This document shows, piece by piece, positions 7,464 to 15,735 of a stretch of 19,018 bases of DNA. Positions within the stretch are counted from its first letter, which is position 1, and each line of letters opens with the position of its first letter. Source of the DNA: Pseudomonadota bacterium (lineage in GTDB: Bacteria; Pseudomonadota; Gammaproteobacteria; Steroidobacterales; Steroidobacteraceae); assembly GCA_021850555.1 (NCBI GenBank), contig JAJZLX010000787.1, positions 1 to 19,018 of the forward strand. Direction: 5' to 3'. A program made the position numbers and the translations under genes. Under the pieces are notes generated by a model. The model made no database searches and was not told the DNA's origin. It saw nothing but the letters and a program-made list of their open reading frames with translations.

Positions 7464-8570
7464 ATGACAGTGTCCGATCCCGTGGCACCCACCGAGGAAA
7501 AGTCGGGCTCACAGCCGGCGCGGCCGGGCGCCGTCTCACGCCGGAGCGTGCTGGCCGGTCTCGGCGCGGCGTCGGTACTTGCAGTTGCGGGCACTTCGGT
7601 ACGGGCATTCGGGGAAGCGAAAAAGCTCTGGCGCATCGACGTGCATCATCACATATCTCCCCCGGCATTCATTGCCAAGATCGTGGCGCTCAAGACGGGA
7701 CAGACCCCGCTCATTGATTGGACGCCCCAGCAATCCATCGAGGACATGGACGCGGGCGGAGTCGAAATGGCCGTTCTATCGGTCAGCGAGCCGGGTGTGT
7801 GGTTCGGGAACAATGCGGTGGCACGCCACCTCGCGCGCAGCTGCAATGAGTACACCGCGAGGCTCGCAGCCGACTACCCCGGCCGCTTCGGCTCGTTTGC
7901 ATCAGTGCCGCTGCCCGATACTGACGGCTCCCTAGCCGAGATCGCATATTCCCTCGATGTCTTGCACGCCCAGGGCATCTGCTTGCTCACGAGCTATGCC
8001 GGCATGTACCTCGGCCATCCGGCATTCGATCCCGTCCTGAAGGAGCTCAACCGGCGCGGCACCACGGTATTCGTCCATCCGGTGAGGCCAAGTTGCTGCA
8101 GAAACGCCCTCAGAGACGTACCTCCAACCATCATCGAGATGCCCACGGATACGACGCGCGCGATCGCAAATCTGCTCGTGCATGGCACCACGGCTCGCTT
8201 CCCCCGCATTAAATTCATTTTTTCACATGCGGGCGGATCGCTACCGATGCTCGCTATTCGAATACGTGACTTCGTACTCTCCACCCGTGCGGCTGACGCG
8301 CATCAACCGGGCCCGATCAGCGAGATGCGACGCTTTCACTACGATACCGCGCAGGCATTCAATCAATATGCGCTTGCTGCACTCACACGGCTTGTGCCGC
8401 TCAGTCAGATCGTCTTCGGTACCGACTTTCCTTTCGTGACAGCCGAAATGACGGAGCGAGGCCTGCGCGCCTTTGGCTTCTCTGCTAAGCAGCTGCGGCT
8501 CATCGAGCGCGACAACGCACTGGCAATATTGCCGACGCTGCGCGCGGTAATTCGGGCGCACCAAGACTGA
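7464..8570 (+). CDS. Tat-exported amidohydrolase, ACMSD-like family
   Basis: A 368-residue amidohydrolase-2 family protein, a TIM-barrel metal enzyme family that includes aminocarboxymuconate-semialdehyde decarboxylase, gamma-resorcylate and 5-carboxyvanillate decarboxylases and 4-oxalomesaconate hydratase. Metal and catalytic residues expected of the family are visible: H61 and H63 in DVHHH, H205 in VFVHP, H255 in FSHAGG and D321 in FGTDFPF. It begins with a twin-arginine leader (VSRRSVLAG at 24-32, then GAASVLAVAG) nearly identical to those of the two upstream hydrolases, although the mature proteins are unrelated. Most characterised members of the family are cytoplasmic, so Tat export is unusual. 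The start lies 12 bp after the previous stop with only a weak ribosome site. It probably acts on a product of the periplasmic hydrolases, by decarboxylation, hydration or hydrolysis. Which of these cannot be told from the sequence. Confidence 0.87.
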   Translation: MTVSDPVAPTEEKSGSQPARPGAVSRRSVLAGLGAASVLAVAGTSVRAFGEAKKLWRIDVHHHISPPAFIAKIVALKTGQTPLIDWTPQQSIEDMDAGGVEMAVLSVSEPGVWFGNNAVARHLARSCNEYTARLAADYPGRFGSFASVPLPDTDGSLAEIAYSLDVLHAQGICLLTSYAGMYLGHPAFDPVLKELNRRGTTVFVHPVRPSCCRNALRDVPPTIIEMPTDTTRAIANLLVHGTTARFPRIKFIFSHAGGSLPMLAIRIRDFVLSTRAADAHQPGPISEMRRFHYDTAQAFNQYALAALTRLVPLSQIVFGTDFPFVTAEMTERGLRAFGFSAKQLRLIERDNALAILPTLRAVIRAHQD

Positions 8571-8584
8571 AGTCGGAGCAGCGA

Positions 8585-8908
8585 ATGTCGCTCTTTGCGG
8601 TAATCGGGCTTGACCGGCCTGACTCCTTGAGTAAACGACATGCCGAACTCCCCGACCACCGAGCTTATCTAAAATCGCATGACGAGCGCATGCTGTTGGT
8701 TGGTCCACTGCGGGACAAAAGTGGAAATTCCTGCGGGTCGCTGTACGTTTTCGAAGCCGATAGCGCGGATGAGATCGAGGAATGGCTCAGTCGGGAACCG
8801 TTCTTCAAGGCCGGTGTCTACGGCACCTTGCTCATTCGCCGCTTCGACCCGGTAATGACCCGGTTGCCATTGCGTGACTGGCTGGATGGCGCCGCCTCGC
8901 GCAAATGA
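8585..8908 (+). CDS. YciI-family protein
   Basis: This 107-residue protein matches the YciI family, small ferredoxin-like alpha/beta proteins related to muconolactone isomerases. Family signs are the early MSLFAVIGLD strand, a conserved His in DHRAYL (H25), the GPL turn near residue 40, GSLYVFEADSADEIEEWL, and EPFFKAGVY near 71-79. The start is clear, with GGAG at 8575-8578 six bases before the ATG. It lies 14 bp after the amidohydrolase and 15 bp before the FAH gene, so it is part of the same unit. It has no signal peptide and should be cytoplasmic. Members are often found in catabolic operons and may act as small isomerases or dehalogenase-like enzymes, but here the reaction is unknown. Confidence 0.88.
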   Translation: MSLFAVIGLDRPDSLSKRHAELPDHRAYLKSHDERMLLVGPLRDKSGNSCGSLYVFEADSADEIEEWLSREPFFKAGVYGTLLIRRFDPVMTRLPLRDWLDGAASRK

Positions 8909-8923
8909 GGTTGAAGGATCCGG

Positions 8924-9799
8924 ATGAATGAGGCTTCGAATATCATGAAATTGCTGCGCTATGGATCTGCGGGCCACGAACAGCCCGGCATGCTCGACCC
9001 GCAAGGCACGATCCGCTCACTCGCTGCCAAGATACGCGACATCGGCCCAGAGCAGCTTTCGCCGGAGGGCCTGGCGTGGCTGGCGGAAATCGACCCCGCG
9101 ACGCTTCCCGCAGTCCCCGCGAGGACGCGGCTCGCTGAGCCGTTCGCGGGGACTCGCAAGTTCCTCGCCATTGGACTCAACTTTGCGGACCACGCCGCGG
9201 AGGCGAATTTGCCGATACCGAACGAACCGGTTGTTTTCAGCAAGGCGTTGAGCTGCATCCAGGGTCCGAATGACGAGGTGATGCTGCCGAGGAATTCGAC
9301 GAAGGGCGACTGGGAAGTTGAGCTCGGGGTAGTGATCGGCATGACCGCGCGCTACGTCGAAGAGAGGGACGCCATAAAGCACGTCGCCGGCTACGTTGTG
9401 GTGAACGATATTTCTGAGCGAGAGTATCAATTCGAGCGCGGCGGTACCTGGGACAAGGGGAAGGGGTGCGATAGCTTTGGCCCGGTTGGGCCTTGGCTTG
9501 TCACGCGTGATGAAATCGGCGATGTGCAGAGCCTCGACATGTGGTTAGAGCTAAACGGTAGACGGATGCAGACAGGAAACACGCGCACAATGATCTTCGG
9601 AGTCGCCAAGATCGTGAGTTACCTCAGCTGTTTCATGACTCTTGAGCCTGGCGATATCATTACAACGGGTACGCCGCCTGGGGTTGGAATGGGTCAGAAG
9701 CCCGAACCAGTTTACCTTGCCCCGGGCGACACGATGCGGCTCGGGATTGAGAAGCTGGGCGAGCAGACACAACGTGTCACTTCCTGGCACCGCAGGTGA
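8924..9799 (+). CDS. Fumarylacetoacetate hydrolase (FAH) family protein
   Basis: A 291-residue FAH-family enzyme, a family that cleaves C-C bonds in, or isomerises, acylpyruvates and related diketo acids with a divalent metal. The active-site pieces are all present: ligands E131 and E133 in DWEVELG, D162 in VVNDIS, the loop KGKGCDSFGPVGPW at about 178-191, and TTGTPPGVGMG at 247-257. The overall pattern is closest to the subgroup usually labelled 2,4-diketo-3-deoxy-L-fuconate hydrolase or, often wrongly, ureidoglycolate lyase. The ATG at 8924 has AAGGA five bases upstream. An alternative ATG at 8945 (MKLLRYG) would match the usual family start. No signal peptide is seen, so it is cytoplasmic. 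It is the last gene of the rightward unit and would fit a final step that splits a keto acid into central metabolites. Confidence 0.92.
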   Translation: MNEASNIMKLLRYGSAGHEQPGMLDPQGTIRSLAAKIRDIGPEQLSPEGLAWLAEIDPATLPAVPARTRLAEPFAGTRKFLAIGLNFADHAAEANLPIPNEPVVFSKALSCIQGPNDEVMLPRNSTKGDWEVELGVVIGMTARYVEERDAIKHVAGYVVVNDISEREYQFERGGTWDKGKGCDSFGPVGPWLVTRDEIGDVQSLDMWLELNGRRMQTGNTRTMIFGVAKIVSYLSCFMTLEPGDIITTGTPPGVGMGQKPEPVYLAPGDTMRLGIEKLGEQTQRVTSWHRR

Positions 9800-9827
9800 A
9801 ATGATCGCGGATTATTGAGGTTTGTGA

Positions 9828-10862
9828 AAATATAGTCCTCGCTCAGACGTAACGGAAGTACGGTGTACCCATGCAACGAGCGCGGGAGGTCTTGTCTACG
9901 CTGTGCCGAGTGAGATGCGCCGCCGGTGCGTCGAGCAAGAGGATGCCGGCCTGGAGCCGGGTCGTTGGCGAGCGGATCAGAATCGGGAGCGTCTGGCGGC
10001 AGGTATTGCAGGTGTAGCGAGCAGAGCAGAGCACATGAATTGATGAAATCGCCCTTGTGAGCCCGGAAGCTCGCCCGGATGAGTGCGATTGAGGTGCGCG
10101 ATTGACGCAGCAAAAGTGTTTTTGGGGGCATGGCGCGCTCGACATTCACGTTGAGTTCTGCGTGCAGCCGCAGGTACCAGACGGTCACGTCGCGCTTGGG
10201 TGCGCAGCAGAGAGCAGCGAGCGGCAAAACCTTCTAGTAATGCTGACTACGCTCACGATGCGCGGGAGAGTGATCACGCGCACGCGACGTGCAGCGCACC
10301 AGAGGGTCTATGAGCATGCCGGATTCGCCGAGTAGGGGTGATCGCCGCTCTCGGGCGTGCGTATCCTTGACCTAGGTCGGTCTTTCAAGATCCGGGCTCG
10401 GATACGCTTCGAGTCGTGCTTCATGGTGTGCTCTGTCGATTTCGGAGTGAGAAGCCCAACCGATGGAAGAACATAATGACGTGCGCAGAGTGATAGTGAA
10501 TGTCGAATTCGAGCATGAACAGCGAAACGATTCGCGGACAAGTTCACAGGTTCATTGGGAATCCGGCCGCGGCGGTGCTCTTCATCGGCCGCCGTCGCAG
10601 TTGCCTCGTGTGAGGCGCAGTCAGGCGTCGCAGCGGATTCGAGGCGACGCGTGGTGCCGTGGCAACCTGCGCGCTCGTGCAGGTTGCCGTCTTCAAGCGG
10701 TGGCTGTTGAGCCGATCCACGCCGAGCTGTCGAGTGACATTGTCGGGAGAAACGGACTCGGAGCGCAGACGCGCGGCGCTCAGCCGACGCCGAGTGAATT
10801 CCGTGGCGCACCGGGGAGACGTTTAGCGTTGCATTTCGGACACACGGAATAGGACTATGTTT
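9828..10862. repeat. Imperfect inverted repeats bounding the gene-free stretch
   Basis: AAATATAGTCCT at 9828-9839 and AGGACTATGTTT at 10851-10862 are inverted copies matching at 11 of 12 bases, 1035 bp from outer end to outer end. They face outward like the ends of an insertion element, and each lies just inside the gene-free stretch. No flanking target duplication was seen, and similarity stops after 12 bases, so coincidence is possible. Confidence 0.3.
10661..10688. repeat. Perfect 10-bp hairpin with 8-base loop
   Basis: GGCAACCTGC at 10661-10670 and GCAGGTTGCC at 10679-10688 pair without a mismatch around the loop GCGCTCGT. No T run follows on either side, so it is not a normal intrinsic terminator. 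It could be a REP-like element, a recombination or protein site, or a structured RNA piece. No second copy was noticed in the window. Confidence 0.6.
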
Positions 10863-10964
10863 AAGCAATCATTCGTAGTCGTCGTCCTCGAGCGGTAAGG
10901 TGCAATGGGCCACCTCACGCCGGGCATCGACAGCGGTTTGCATTTGACTCTGGAGACTTTGTCC

Positions 10965-11945
10965 ATGACACGAACTGAATTTGCCATTCTGGGAGCAGGG
11001 GCTCTTGGCTCGATCCTTGCGGCGCATCTCGCGGCGGCTGGGCACGACGTGGTCGTGCTGGCACGCGGCGAACGGGCAAGGAACATCAATGAGCAGGGGT
11101 TGCGCATCAAGGGCCTCGCCCGGATCTCGGTCCATGTGCCGGTGATTATGGATCCGTCCGAGTTGCAGGCGGCAGAGATTTTGATCGTCGCGACGAAGAC
11201 CCCCGGGACTCAGGCCGCGCTCGAGCGGCTGGGGCACGTCGAGGTGGGCGTGGCCTTCTCCGTTCAAAATGGAGTACTGAAAGACGAGCTACTGGCGCAC
11301 GTCTTCGGTGGTGCGCACGTGCTTGGGGCCGTTGCGGACACGAGTGGCGAACTGCTCCCATCGGGTGAGGTGCTGTTCACACGTAACGTGAACCTGCCGC
11401 TCGGTGAACTCACAGGCGACACCGGTCGCGCGACCTGCATCGCGGGACTGATCGATGACACGGGCATCAGATCCCGTGCCGTGGCCGACATCGTCGCGAG
11501 GGAGTGGAGCAAGTTCACCGCCTGGGTCCCGCTCATGAGCCTGGCAGTTGTTACGAGATTGCCCACTTGGCGCTATCTCAGCGATTGTGACTGTGCTCTC
11601 GTACTCGTTCGGGTCACCCGTGAGATGGCCTGGCTCGCCGCGGCACTAGAGGTTACTCTCAGGGAGGAGGGGATACTGTTCCCGCTGGGCACCGTGGTCA
11701 AGGCTGAGGAAAAGGTGGCCGTGGAAGCAGTCCGGGCAGCCGGAGATCGATTGAGGTTGGACGCCCCGGACCACCGTATGTCGTCCCTACAGGATCTCGA
11801 ATCCGGGCGCACGCTCGAGTTTGAAGAGACTGTGGGTGACGCGGTACGCAGGGCGTCGCAGCTACATCGGGCACTGCCGCTGCTTGAGGCTTTGTATCAC
11901 TTGATGGCGGGAATCGATCGCGCACGGAGGATCACGGCATCCTGA
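10965..11945 (+). CDS. Ketopantoate reductase family protein (PanE/ApbA-like)
   Basis: A 326-residue NADPH-dependent oxidoreductase of the 2-dehydropantoate 2-reductase family, cytoplasmic. The N-terminal Rossmann fold has the dinucleotide motif ILGAGALGS (8-16). K78 in VATKTPGT and N102 in SVQNGV correspond to conserved cofactor and substrate residues. K183 in EWSKFTAW matches the catalytic lysine, and SSLQDLESGRTLE (273-285) is the signature near the C-terminus. The ATG at 10965 is preferred because GGAG lies at 10952-10955. The frame is open 20 codons further up to 10905, but that part lacks homology-like content. The gene stands alone between a gene-free stretch and the convergent glc operon. 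The true substrate may be ketopantoate or another 2-keto acid, since family members outside the pantothenate operon often act on other keto acids. Confidence 0.88.
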   Translation: MTRTEFAILGAGALGSILAAHLAAAGHDVVVLARGERARNINEQGLRIKGLARISVHVPVIMDPSELQAAEILIVATKTPGTQAALERLGHVEVGVAFSVQNGVLKDELLAHVFGGAHVLGAVADTSGELLPSGEVLFTRNVNLPLGELTGDTGRATCIAGLIDDTGIRSRAVADIVAREWSKFTAWVPLMSLAVVTRLPTWRYLSDCDCALVLVRVTREMAWLAAALEVTLREEGILFPLGTVVKAEEKVAVEAVRAAGDRLRLDAPDHRMSSLQDLESGRTLEFEETVGDAVRRASQLHRALPLLEALYHLMAGIDRARRITAS

Positions 11946-12253
11946 TCCGTTGACGAAGGCATAGGAGGCACTGTCCCGCAGCGGCCAGGACCCGCTGTTG
12001 CGGGGATGAGGAACTGGGTGATTCTGGGGGCTCGGGGAGCGCACCAAGTTTATGATAGAGCACGACGGTTGCGGACGAGTTTCGTGCGCATGCGGCCTGT
12101 GACCTCATTGTCTGTGCACAAGAGTCATCGCGCGCAAGGCGCGGACAGCACGGCGCGTATCGTGACCGTGCATATTCCGGCCAAGATAATCGTCGACTCC
12201 AGGCCATCGTGAACACCGTCCAGCAACGCACGCCGTGCCCTGCCGTGCGCCGG
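11946..12253. other. Convergent intergenic gap between panE-like gene and glcB
   Basis: These 308 bp lie between the ends of two convergent genes. Neither strand has a convincing gene. The only structure seen is a terminator-like hairpin at 11975-12004. The rest has mixed composition with no repeats noticed. Confidence 0.5.
11975..12004. terminator. Terminator-like hairpin after the panE-like gene
   Basis: CCCGCA (11975-11980) pairs with TGCGGG (11999-12004), and GCGG (11981-11984) with CCGC (11992-11995), leaving a 3-base bulge and a 7-base loop. It begins 29 bp past the stop of the rightward gene. There is no T run after it on either strand, so it may only slow or protect transcripts. Confidence 0.3.
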
Positions 12254-14404
12254 TCATTTCGGGTTGTCGGACCTAGTCTTTACTTGCAGCCGATAGCGGT
12301 GCAGTAGCGGTTCAGTGTAACCGTTCGGCTCCGATGCGCCCTGCAGGATGAGTGCGCGGGCCGCCTGGAAGGCGGGGCTAACCTCGAGCGAAGGCGCCAT
12401 GGGTCGGTAGCAAGGATCGCCGGCGTTCTGAAGATCCACCTTTTCCGCCATGTGGCGCAGTGCCGCCTCGACGTCTTCTCGCGTGCACACCTGATGCATG
12501 AGCCAGTTGGCGATGTGCTGGGCGCTGATGCGCAGCGTCGCGCGGTCCTCCATCAGCGCGACATCGTTGATGTCCGGCACCTTCGAGCAACCGATCCCCT
12601 GATCGATCCAACGCACAACATAGCCGAGGATGCTTTGCGCATTGTTTTCGAGCTCGCGGCGCACCTGGCCGGCCGTCCAATTCTGGTCGCGAGCGATGGG
12701 AATCGTGAGAAGCTGATCAAGCTGCGGCGCGGGGCGGCCATCGAGCGCACGCTGGCGCTGAGGGACGTCGACCTGGTGATAATGGAGGGCGTGCAGAGTC
12801 GCTGCCGTCGGACTCGGAACCCAGGCAGTGCTGGCTCCGGAGTTTGGATGCGCAATTTTTTGTGCTAACATGTCGGCCATGCGGTCCGGCGCCGCCCACA
12901 TGCCTTTGCCGATCTGAGCCCGGCCGGCGAACCCGCAGGCGAGCCCGATCGTCACGTTGCGCTCCTCGTAGGCTTGTATCCAGGTCTCACTCCGCATCTT
13001 CCCCTTGGGTACGACTGGACCGGCACGCATAGAGGTGTGGACCTCATCGCCGGTGCGATCCAGGAAGCCGGTGTTGATGAATGCGACTCGGTGTCTCAAA
13101 GCCGCGATCACGCCGGGGAGGTTCGCGCTCGTGCGGCGCTCTTCGTCCATCACGCCCACCTTGATGGTGTGGCGAGGCAGGCCGAGAAGATCTTCGACCG
13201 CATCGAAGAGCTGGTCGGTGAAGACGGCTTCTGCAGGTCCATGCATCTTGGGCTTAACGATGTAGATCGAACCCCTGCGGCTGTTGCGCAAGCGACTGCG
13301 CCCGTTGAGATCGTGCAGGGCAATGAGCGAGGTGACCGCGGCATCGAGAATGCCCTCCGGCGCCTCAGAGCCATCGGGCAGGCGCACGGCCGGCGTGGTC
13401 ATGTGGTGGCCGACGTTGCGCACGAAGAGCAGGCTGCGGCCGGGTAGCTCGAAGCGCACGCCATCCGGGGAGAGATAATTGCGGTCAGGTCCCAAGCGCC
13501 GGGTGAGGGTCTTGCCCCCCTTCTCGAAGGTGGCAACCAGATCGCCTGTCATGAGGCCGAGCCAGTTCGCGTAGGCCGCCGTCTTGTCGTCCGCATCGAC
13601 CACGGCGACCGAATCCTCTAGGTCGACGATGGTCGTGAGCGCGGACTCGAGTTCGATGTCGGCCAGGCCCGCAGGATCTGTTCTGCCGACGGGATGATTT
13701 CGATCGAGAACGAGTTCGATGTGCAGACCGTGATGGCACAGCAGCACGGCCCGTGGATTGCCGCGATCACCTCGGTAGCCGGAGAACTGCGATGGATGCG
13801 CGAGGGCGGGGGACAAGACGCCATCGATGACGGACCAGCCGGTTACTTCGGCGTGCCGGCCGTGGGCAAGCGGGGCAACCTGGTCGAGGAATTGCTTCCC
13901 GTAAGCGATCACTGTCGCTCCGCGCACCGGATCGTAGCCGCGCTGCGGCCCTGTGACGGGTGCGATTGCGTCAGTTCCATATAGGGCATCGTAGAGGCTT
14001 CCCCAGCGCGCGTTCGCTGCGTTCAGCGCAAAGCGAGCATTCAGTACGGGTACGACGAGTTGTGGAGCGGCGCCGACTACCTCGTCGTCGACGTTCGTTG
14101 GGTCCACTTGGAACGGCGTCGGTTCAGGATGCAGATAGCCAATGTTCGCCAGGAATGTGCGGTACGCATCACCGTCGAGCACCTGACCACGGTGCCGCTC
14201 GTGCCAAATGTCAATTTTAGTCTGCAGATCATCCCGGATCGCAAGAAGCTGGCGGTTCTGCAGGGTGAAGCGCGCAAAGAGCCCGCTCAGACCGGCCCAG
14301 AACCGCTCGGGCGAAACCGGCAAGTTCGGCAGTACCTGTGCTTCAATGAAAGTTGCCAAGACATTGGAGACGATAAGTCCGGCGCGATCGACGTTGGCTG
14401 ACAC
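12254..14404 (-). CDS. glcB: Malate synthase G
   Basis: A 716-residue malate synthase of the long, monomeric G type (usual length about 720). It condenses glyoxylate with acetyl-CoA to give malate and CoA in the cytoplasm. Family motifs are strong: [14 protein letters not shown] with R329, [30 protein letters not shown] with E421, [13 protein letters not shown] with D449, and [20 protein letters not shown] with D620. By analogy with the E. coli enzyme, E421 and D449 bind magnesium, R329 binds glyoxylate and D620 is the catalytic base. The start is GTG at 14404, with GGAGGG four bases upstream and no better ATG nearby. It is the last gene of the glc operon, 12 bp after glcF, and consumes the glyoxylate made by glycolate oxidase. 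The gene looks complete and intact. Confidence 0.97.
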   Translation of the reverse strand: MSANVDRAGLIVSNVLATFIEAQVLPNLPVSPERFWAGLSGLFARFTLQNRQLLAIRDDLQTKIDIWHERHRGQVLDGDAYRTFLANIGYLHPEPTPFQVDPTNVDDEVVGAAPQLVVPVLNARFALNAANARWGSLYDALYGTDAIAPVTGPQRGYDPVRGATVIAYGKQFLDQVAPLAHGRHAEVTGWSVIDGVLSPALAHPSQFSGYRGDRGNPRAVLLCHHGLHIELVLDRNHPVGRTDPAGLADIELESALTTIVDLEDSVAVVDADDKTAAYANWLGLMTGDLVATFEKGGKTLTRRLGPDRNYLSPDGVRFELPGRSLLFVRNVGHHMTTPAVRLPDGSEAPEGILDAAVTSLIALHDLNGRSRLRNSRRGSIYIVKPKMHGPAEAVFTDQLFDAVEDLLGLPRHTIKVGVMDEERRTSANLPGVIAALRHRVAFINTGFLDRTGDEVHTSMRAGPVVPKGKMRSETWIQAYEERNVTIGLACGFAGRAQIGKGMWAAPDRMADMLAQKIAHPNSGASTAWVPSPTAATLHALHYHQVDVPQRQRALDGRPAPQLDQLLTIPIARDQNWTAGQVRRELENNAQSILGYVVRWIDQGIGCSKVPDINDVALMEDRATLRISAQHIANWLMHQVCTREDVEAALRHMAEKVDLQNAGDPCYRPMAPSLEVSPAFQAARALILQGASEPNGYTEPLLHRYRLQVKTRSDNPK

Positions 14405-14416
14405 GAAACCCTCCGA

Positions 14417-15730
14417 TCAGCTCATCGGGCTGGAACTGGTGCGTAGAGCGGCGGGCGTGGGCCCTCCCGTCGCCCAATCGAGAAGCTCGACGGTGTGTAC
14501 GATCGGAACAGCAATGCGCGAGCGCATGTGGGTCGCGCAGCCTATATTGCCGGTCGCAACGACATCAGCCCGCAGAGTCACAATGTTGCGGGCCTTGCGC
14601 TCGCCCAGCCTAGCGGCGAGTTCGGGCTGGAGAATGTTATAGGTGCCGGCGGATCCGCAGCAGAGGTGGGATTCCGCTGGCTGTTGCACCCGGAAGCCGG
14701 CGGCGCTGAGCAGGGTGATCGGGGCTTTCGCGATCTTCTGGCCGTGTTGCATGGAGCAGGCTGATAGGTAGGCGACGTTCAGCGCCGGTGTCGTCCGCGG
14801 ATGTCGCGGTAGGCCGGTTTCGGCCAATACCTCCGTGACGTCCTTCGCGAGCGCCGTGACAGCAGCCGCTGTCTGCGCGTACGCGGGATCGTCGCGCAGC
14901 ATGAAGGCATAGTCTTTGATCGTCGTGCCGCAGCCCGAGGCTGTGACGACGATCGCATCCAGTCCGACCTGGATCTCGCGGTTCCACGCTTCAATGTTGC
15001 GGCGCGCCGCCGTGAGCGCATCGTAATGGCGTCCCAGATGGTGCGTCAACGCCCCACAGCATCCCTCACCGTCCGCGAAGTGCACATCGAACCCCGCACG
15101 GGTAAGGAGACGAATTGTGGCGGCGCGGATTTGTGGCGCCAGCACGCTCTCAACACACCCGCGCGCAAGCACAACGCGTCCGCATCGCTTTGCCGACGCA
15201 TAAGCATGCTGGGCCGGCTCTTCTGGCGGCACGCGTGGTGGAGTCAGGCTCAGCATGGCTCCGAATGAACGCGTCGCGGCGAATTTCCACAGCAGGGGCT
15301 GAAGCCAGCGGACGTGGCACGCAAGCTCGAGGGTCGCGCGCATCCGGTGCGGGTAGGGCAGGACCCGCGCTAGGAGTCCGCGCAGGAAGCGTTCGCGCGT
15401 CGAACGCCGGTAGTGCGCTTCGACGTAGCGTCGCGCGTGGTCGATCAGGTGCATGTAGTTCACACCGGAGGGACAGGTGGTCATGCACGAAAGGCAGGAC
15501 AGGCAACGATCGATGTGCTTGACGACCTCCGTCGTGGGCTCTTGGGCTTGCTCGAGCATCTCCTTGATGAGGTAGATGCGTCCGCGGGGACTGTCGAGCT
15601 CGTCACCGAGCAGGACGTACGTCGGGCACGTGGCAGTGCAGAACCCGCAGTGCACGCACGTGCGGAGGATCGCTTCCGATCGCGCCGTGTCGGCATGGAG
15701 GAGCGCATCGGGCGAAAAGTGGGTTTGCAT
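14417..15730 (-). CDS. glcF: Glycolate oxidase iron-sulfur subunit
   Basis: A 437-residue protein with two N-terminal [4Fe-4S] motifs: CVHCGFCTATCP (C25, C28, C31, C35) and CLSCLSCMTTCP (C76, C79, C82, C86). Two CCG-type cysteine motifs follow, EGCCGALTHH and SHLCCGSAGTY, as in heterodisulfide-reductase-like subunits. It passes electrons from the GlcD/GlcE flavin subunits to the membrane quinone pool. The ATG at 15730 (MQTHFSPDALL) is chosen because E. coli GlcF also begins MQT and the frame upstream lies within glcE. It begins 5 bp after the glcE stop, which suggests translational coupling, and ends 12 bp before the malate synthase start. Near the C-terminus, TGNIGCATH matches the family. 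No damage is seen. Confidence 0.96.
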   Translation of the reverse strand: MQTHFSPDALLHADTARSEAILRTCVHCGFCTATCPTYVLLGDELDSPRGRIYLIKEMLEQAQEPTTEVVKHIDRCLSCLSCMTTCPSGVNYMHLIDHARRYVEAHYRRSTRERFLRGLLARVLPYPHRMRATLELACHVRWLQPLLWKFAATRSFGAMLSLTPPRVPPEEPAQHAYASAKRCGRVVLARGCVESVLAPQIRAATIRLLTRAGFDVHFADGEGCCGALTHHLGRHYDALTAARRNIEAWNREIQVGLDAIVVTASGCGTTIKDYAFMLRDDPAYAQTAAAVTALAKDVTEVLAETGLPRHPRTTPALNVAYLSACSMQHGQKIAKAPITLLSAAGFRVQQPAESHLCCGSAGTYNILQPELAARLGERKARNIVTLRADVVATGNIGCATHMRSRIAVPIVHTVELLDWATGGPTPAALRTSSSPMS

Positions 15731-15735
15731 GGCGG

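Larger units (their letters stand above)
9800..10964. other. Long gene-free stretch, possibly a decayed insertion
   Basis: About 1.16 kb lies between the FAH stop and the next confident start. Open frames exist on both strands (for example minus 9712-10227 and 10308-10868, plus 10463-10852), but none shows a recognisable domain and none has a good ribosome site. Their compositions are rich in Arg and Ser, as in shadow frames. A 12-bp imperfect inverted repeat lies near both ends and a perfect hairpin lies inside; both are listed separately. It may be the eroded remains of a mobile element or lost gene. No known transposase could be recognised. Confidence 0.45.

Noticed and set aside
9712..10227. 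Minus-strand open frame, with another overlapping at 9843-10145 that has a CxxC pair, considered as a transposase remnant
   Set aside because: Apart from the CxxC pair (TCNTC) there is no convincing similarity to IS66, IS91 or other transposases that I can recognise, and part of it lies antisense to the FAH gene.
10308..10868. Minus-strand frame of 186 codons and plus-strand frame at 10463-10852 in the same stretch
   Set aside because: Neither has a domain, a ribosome site or protein-like composition; both are treated as non-coding.
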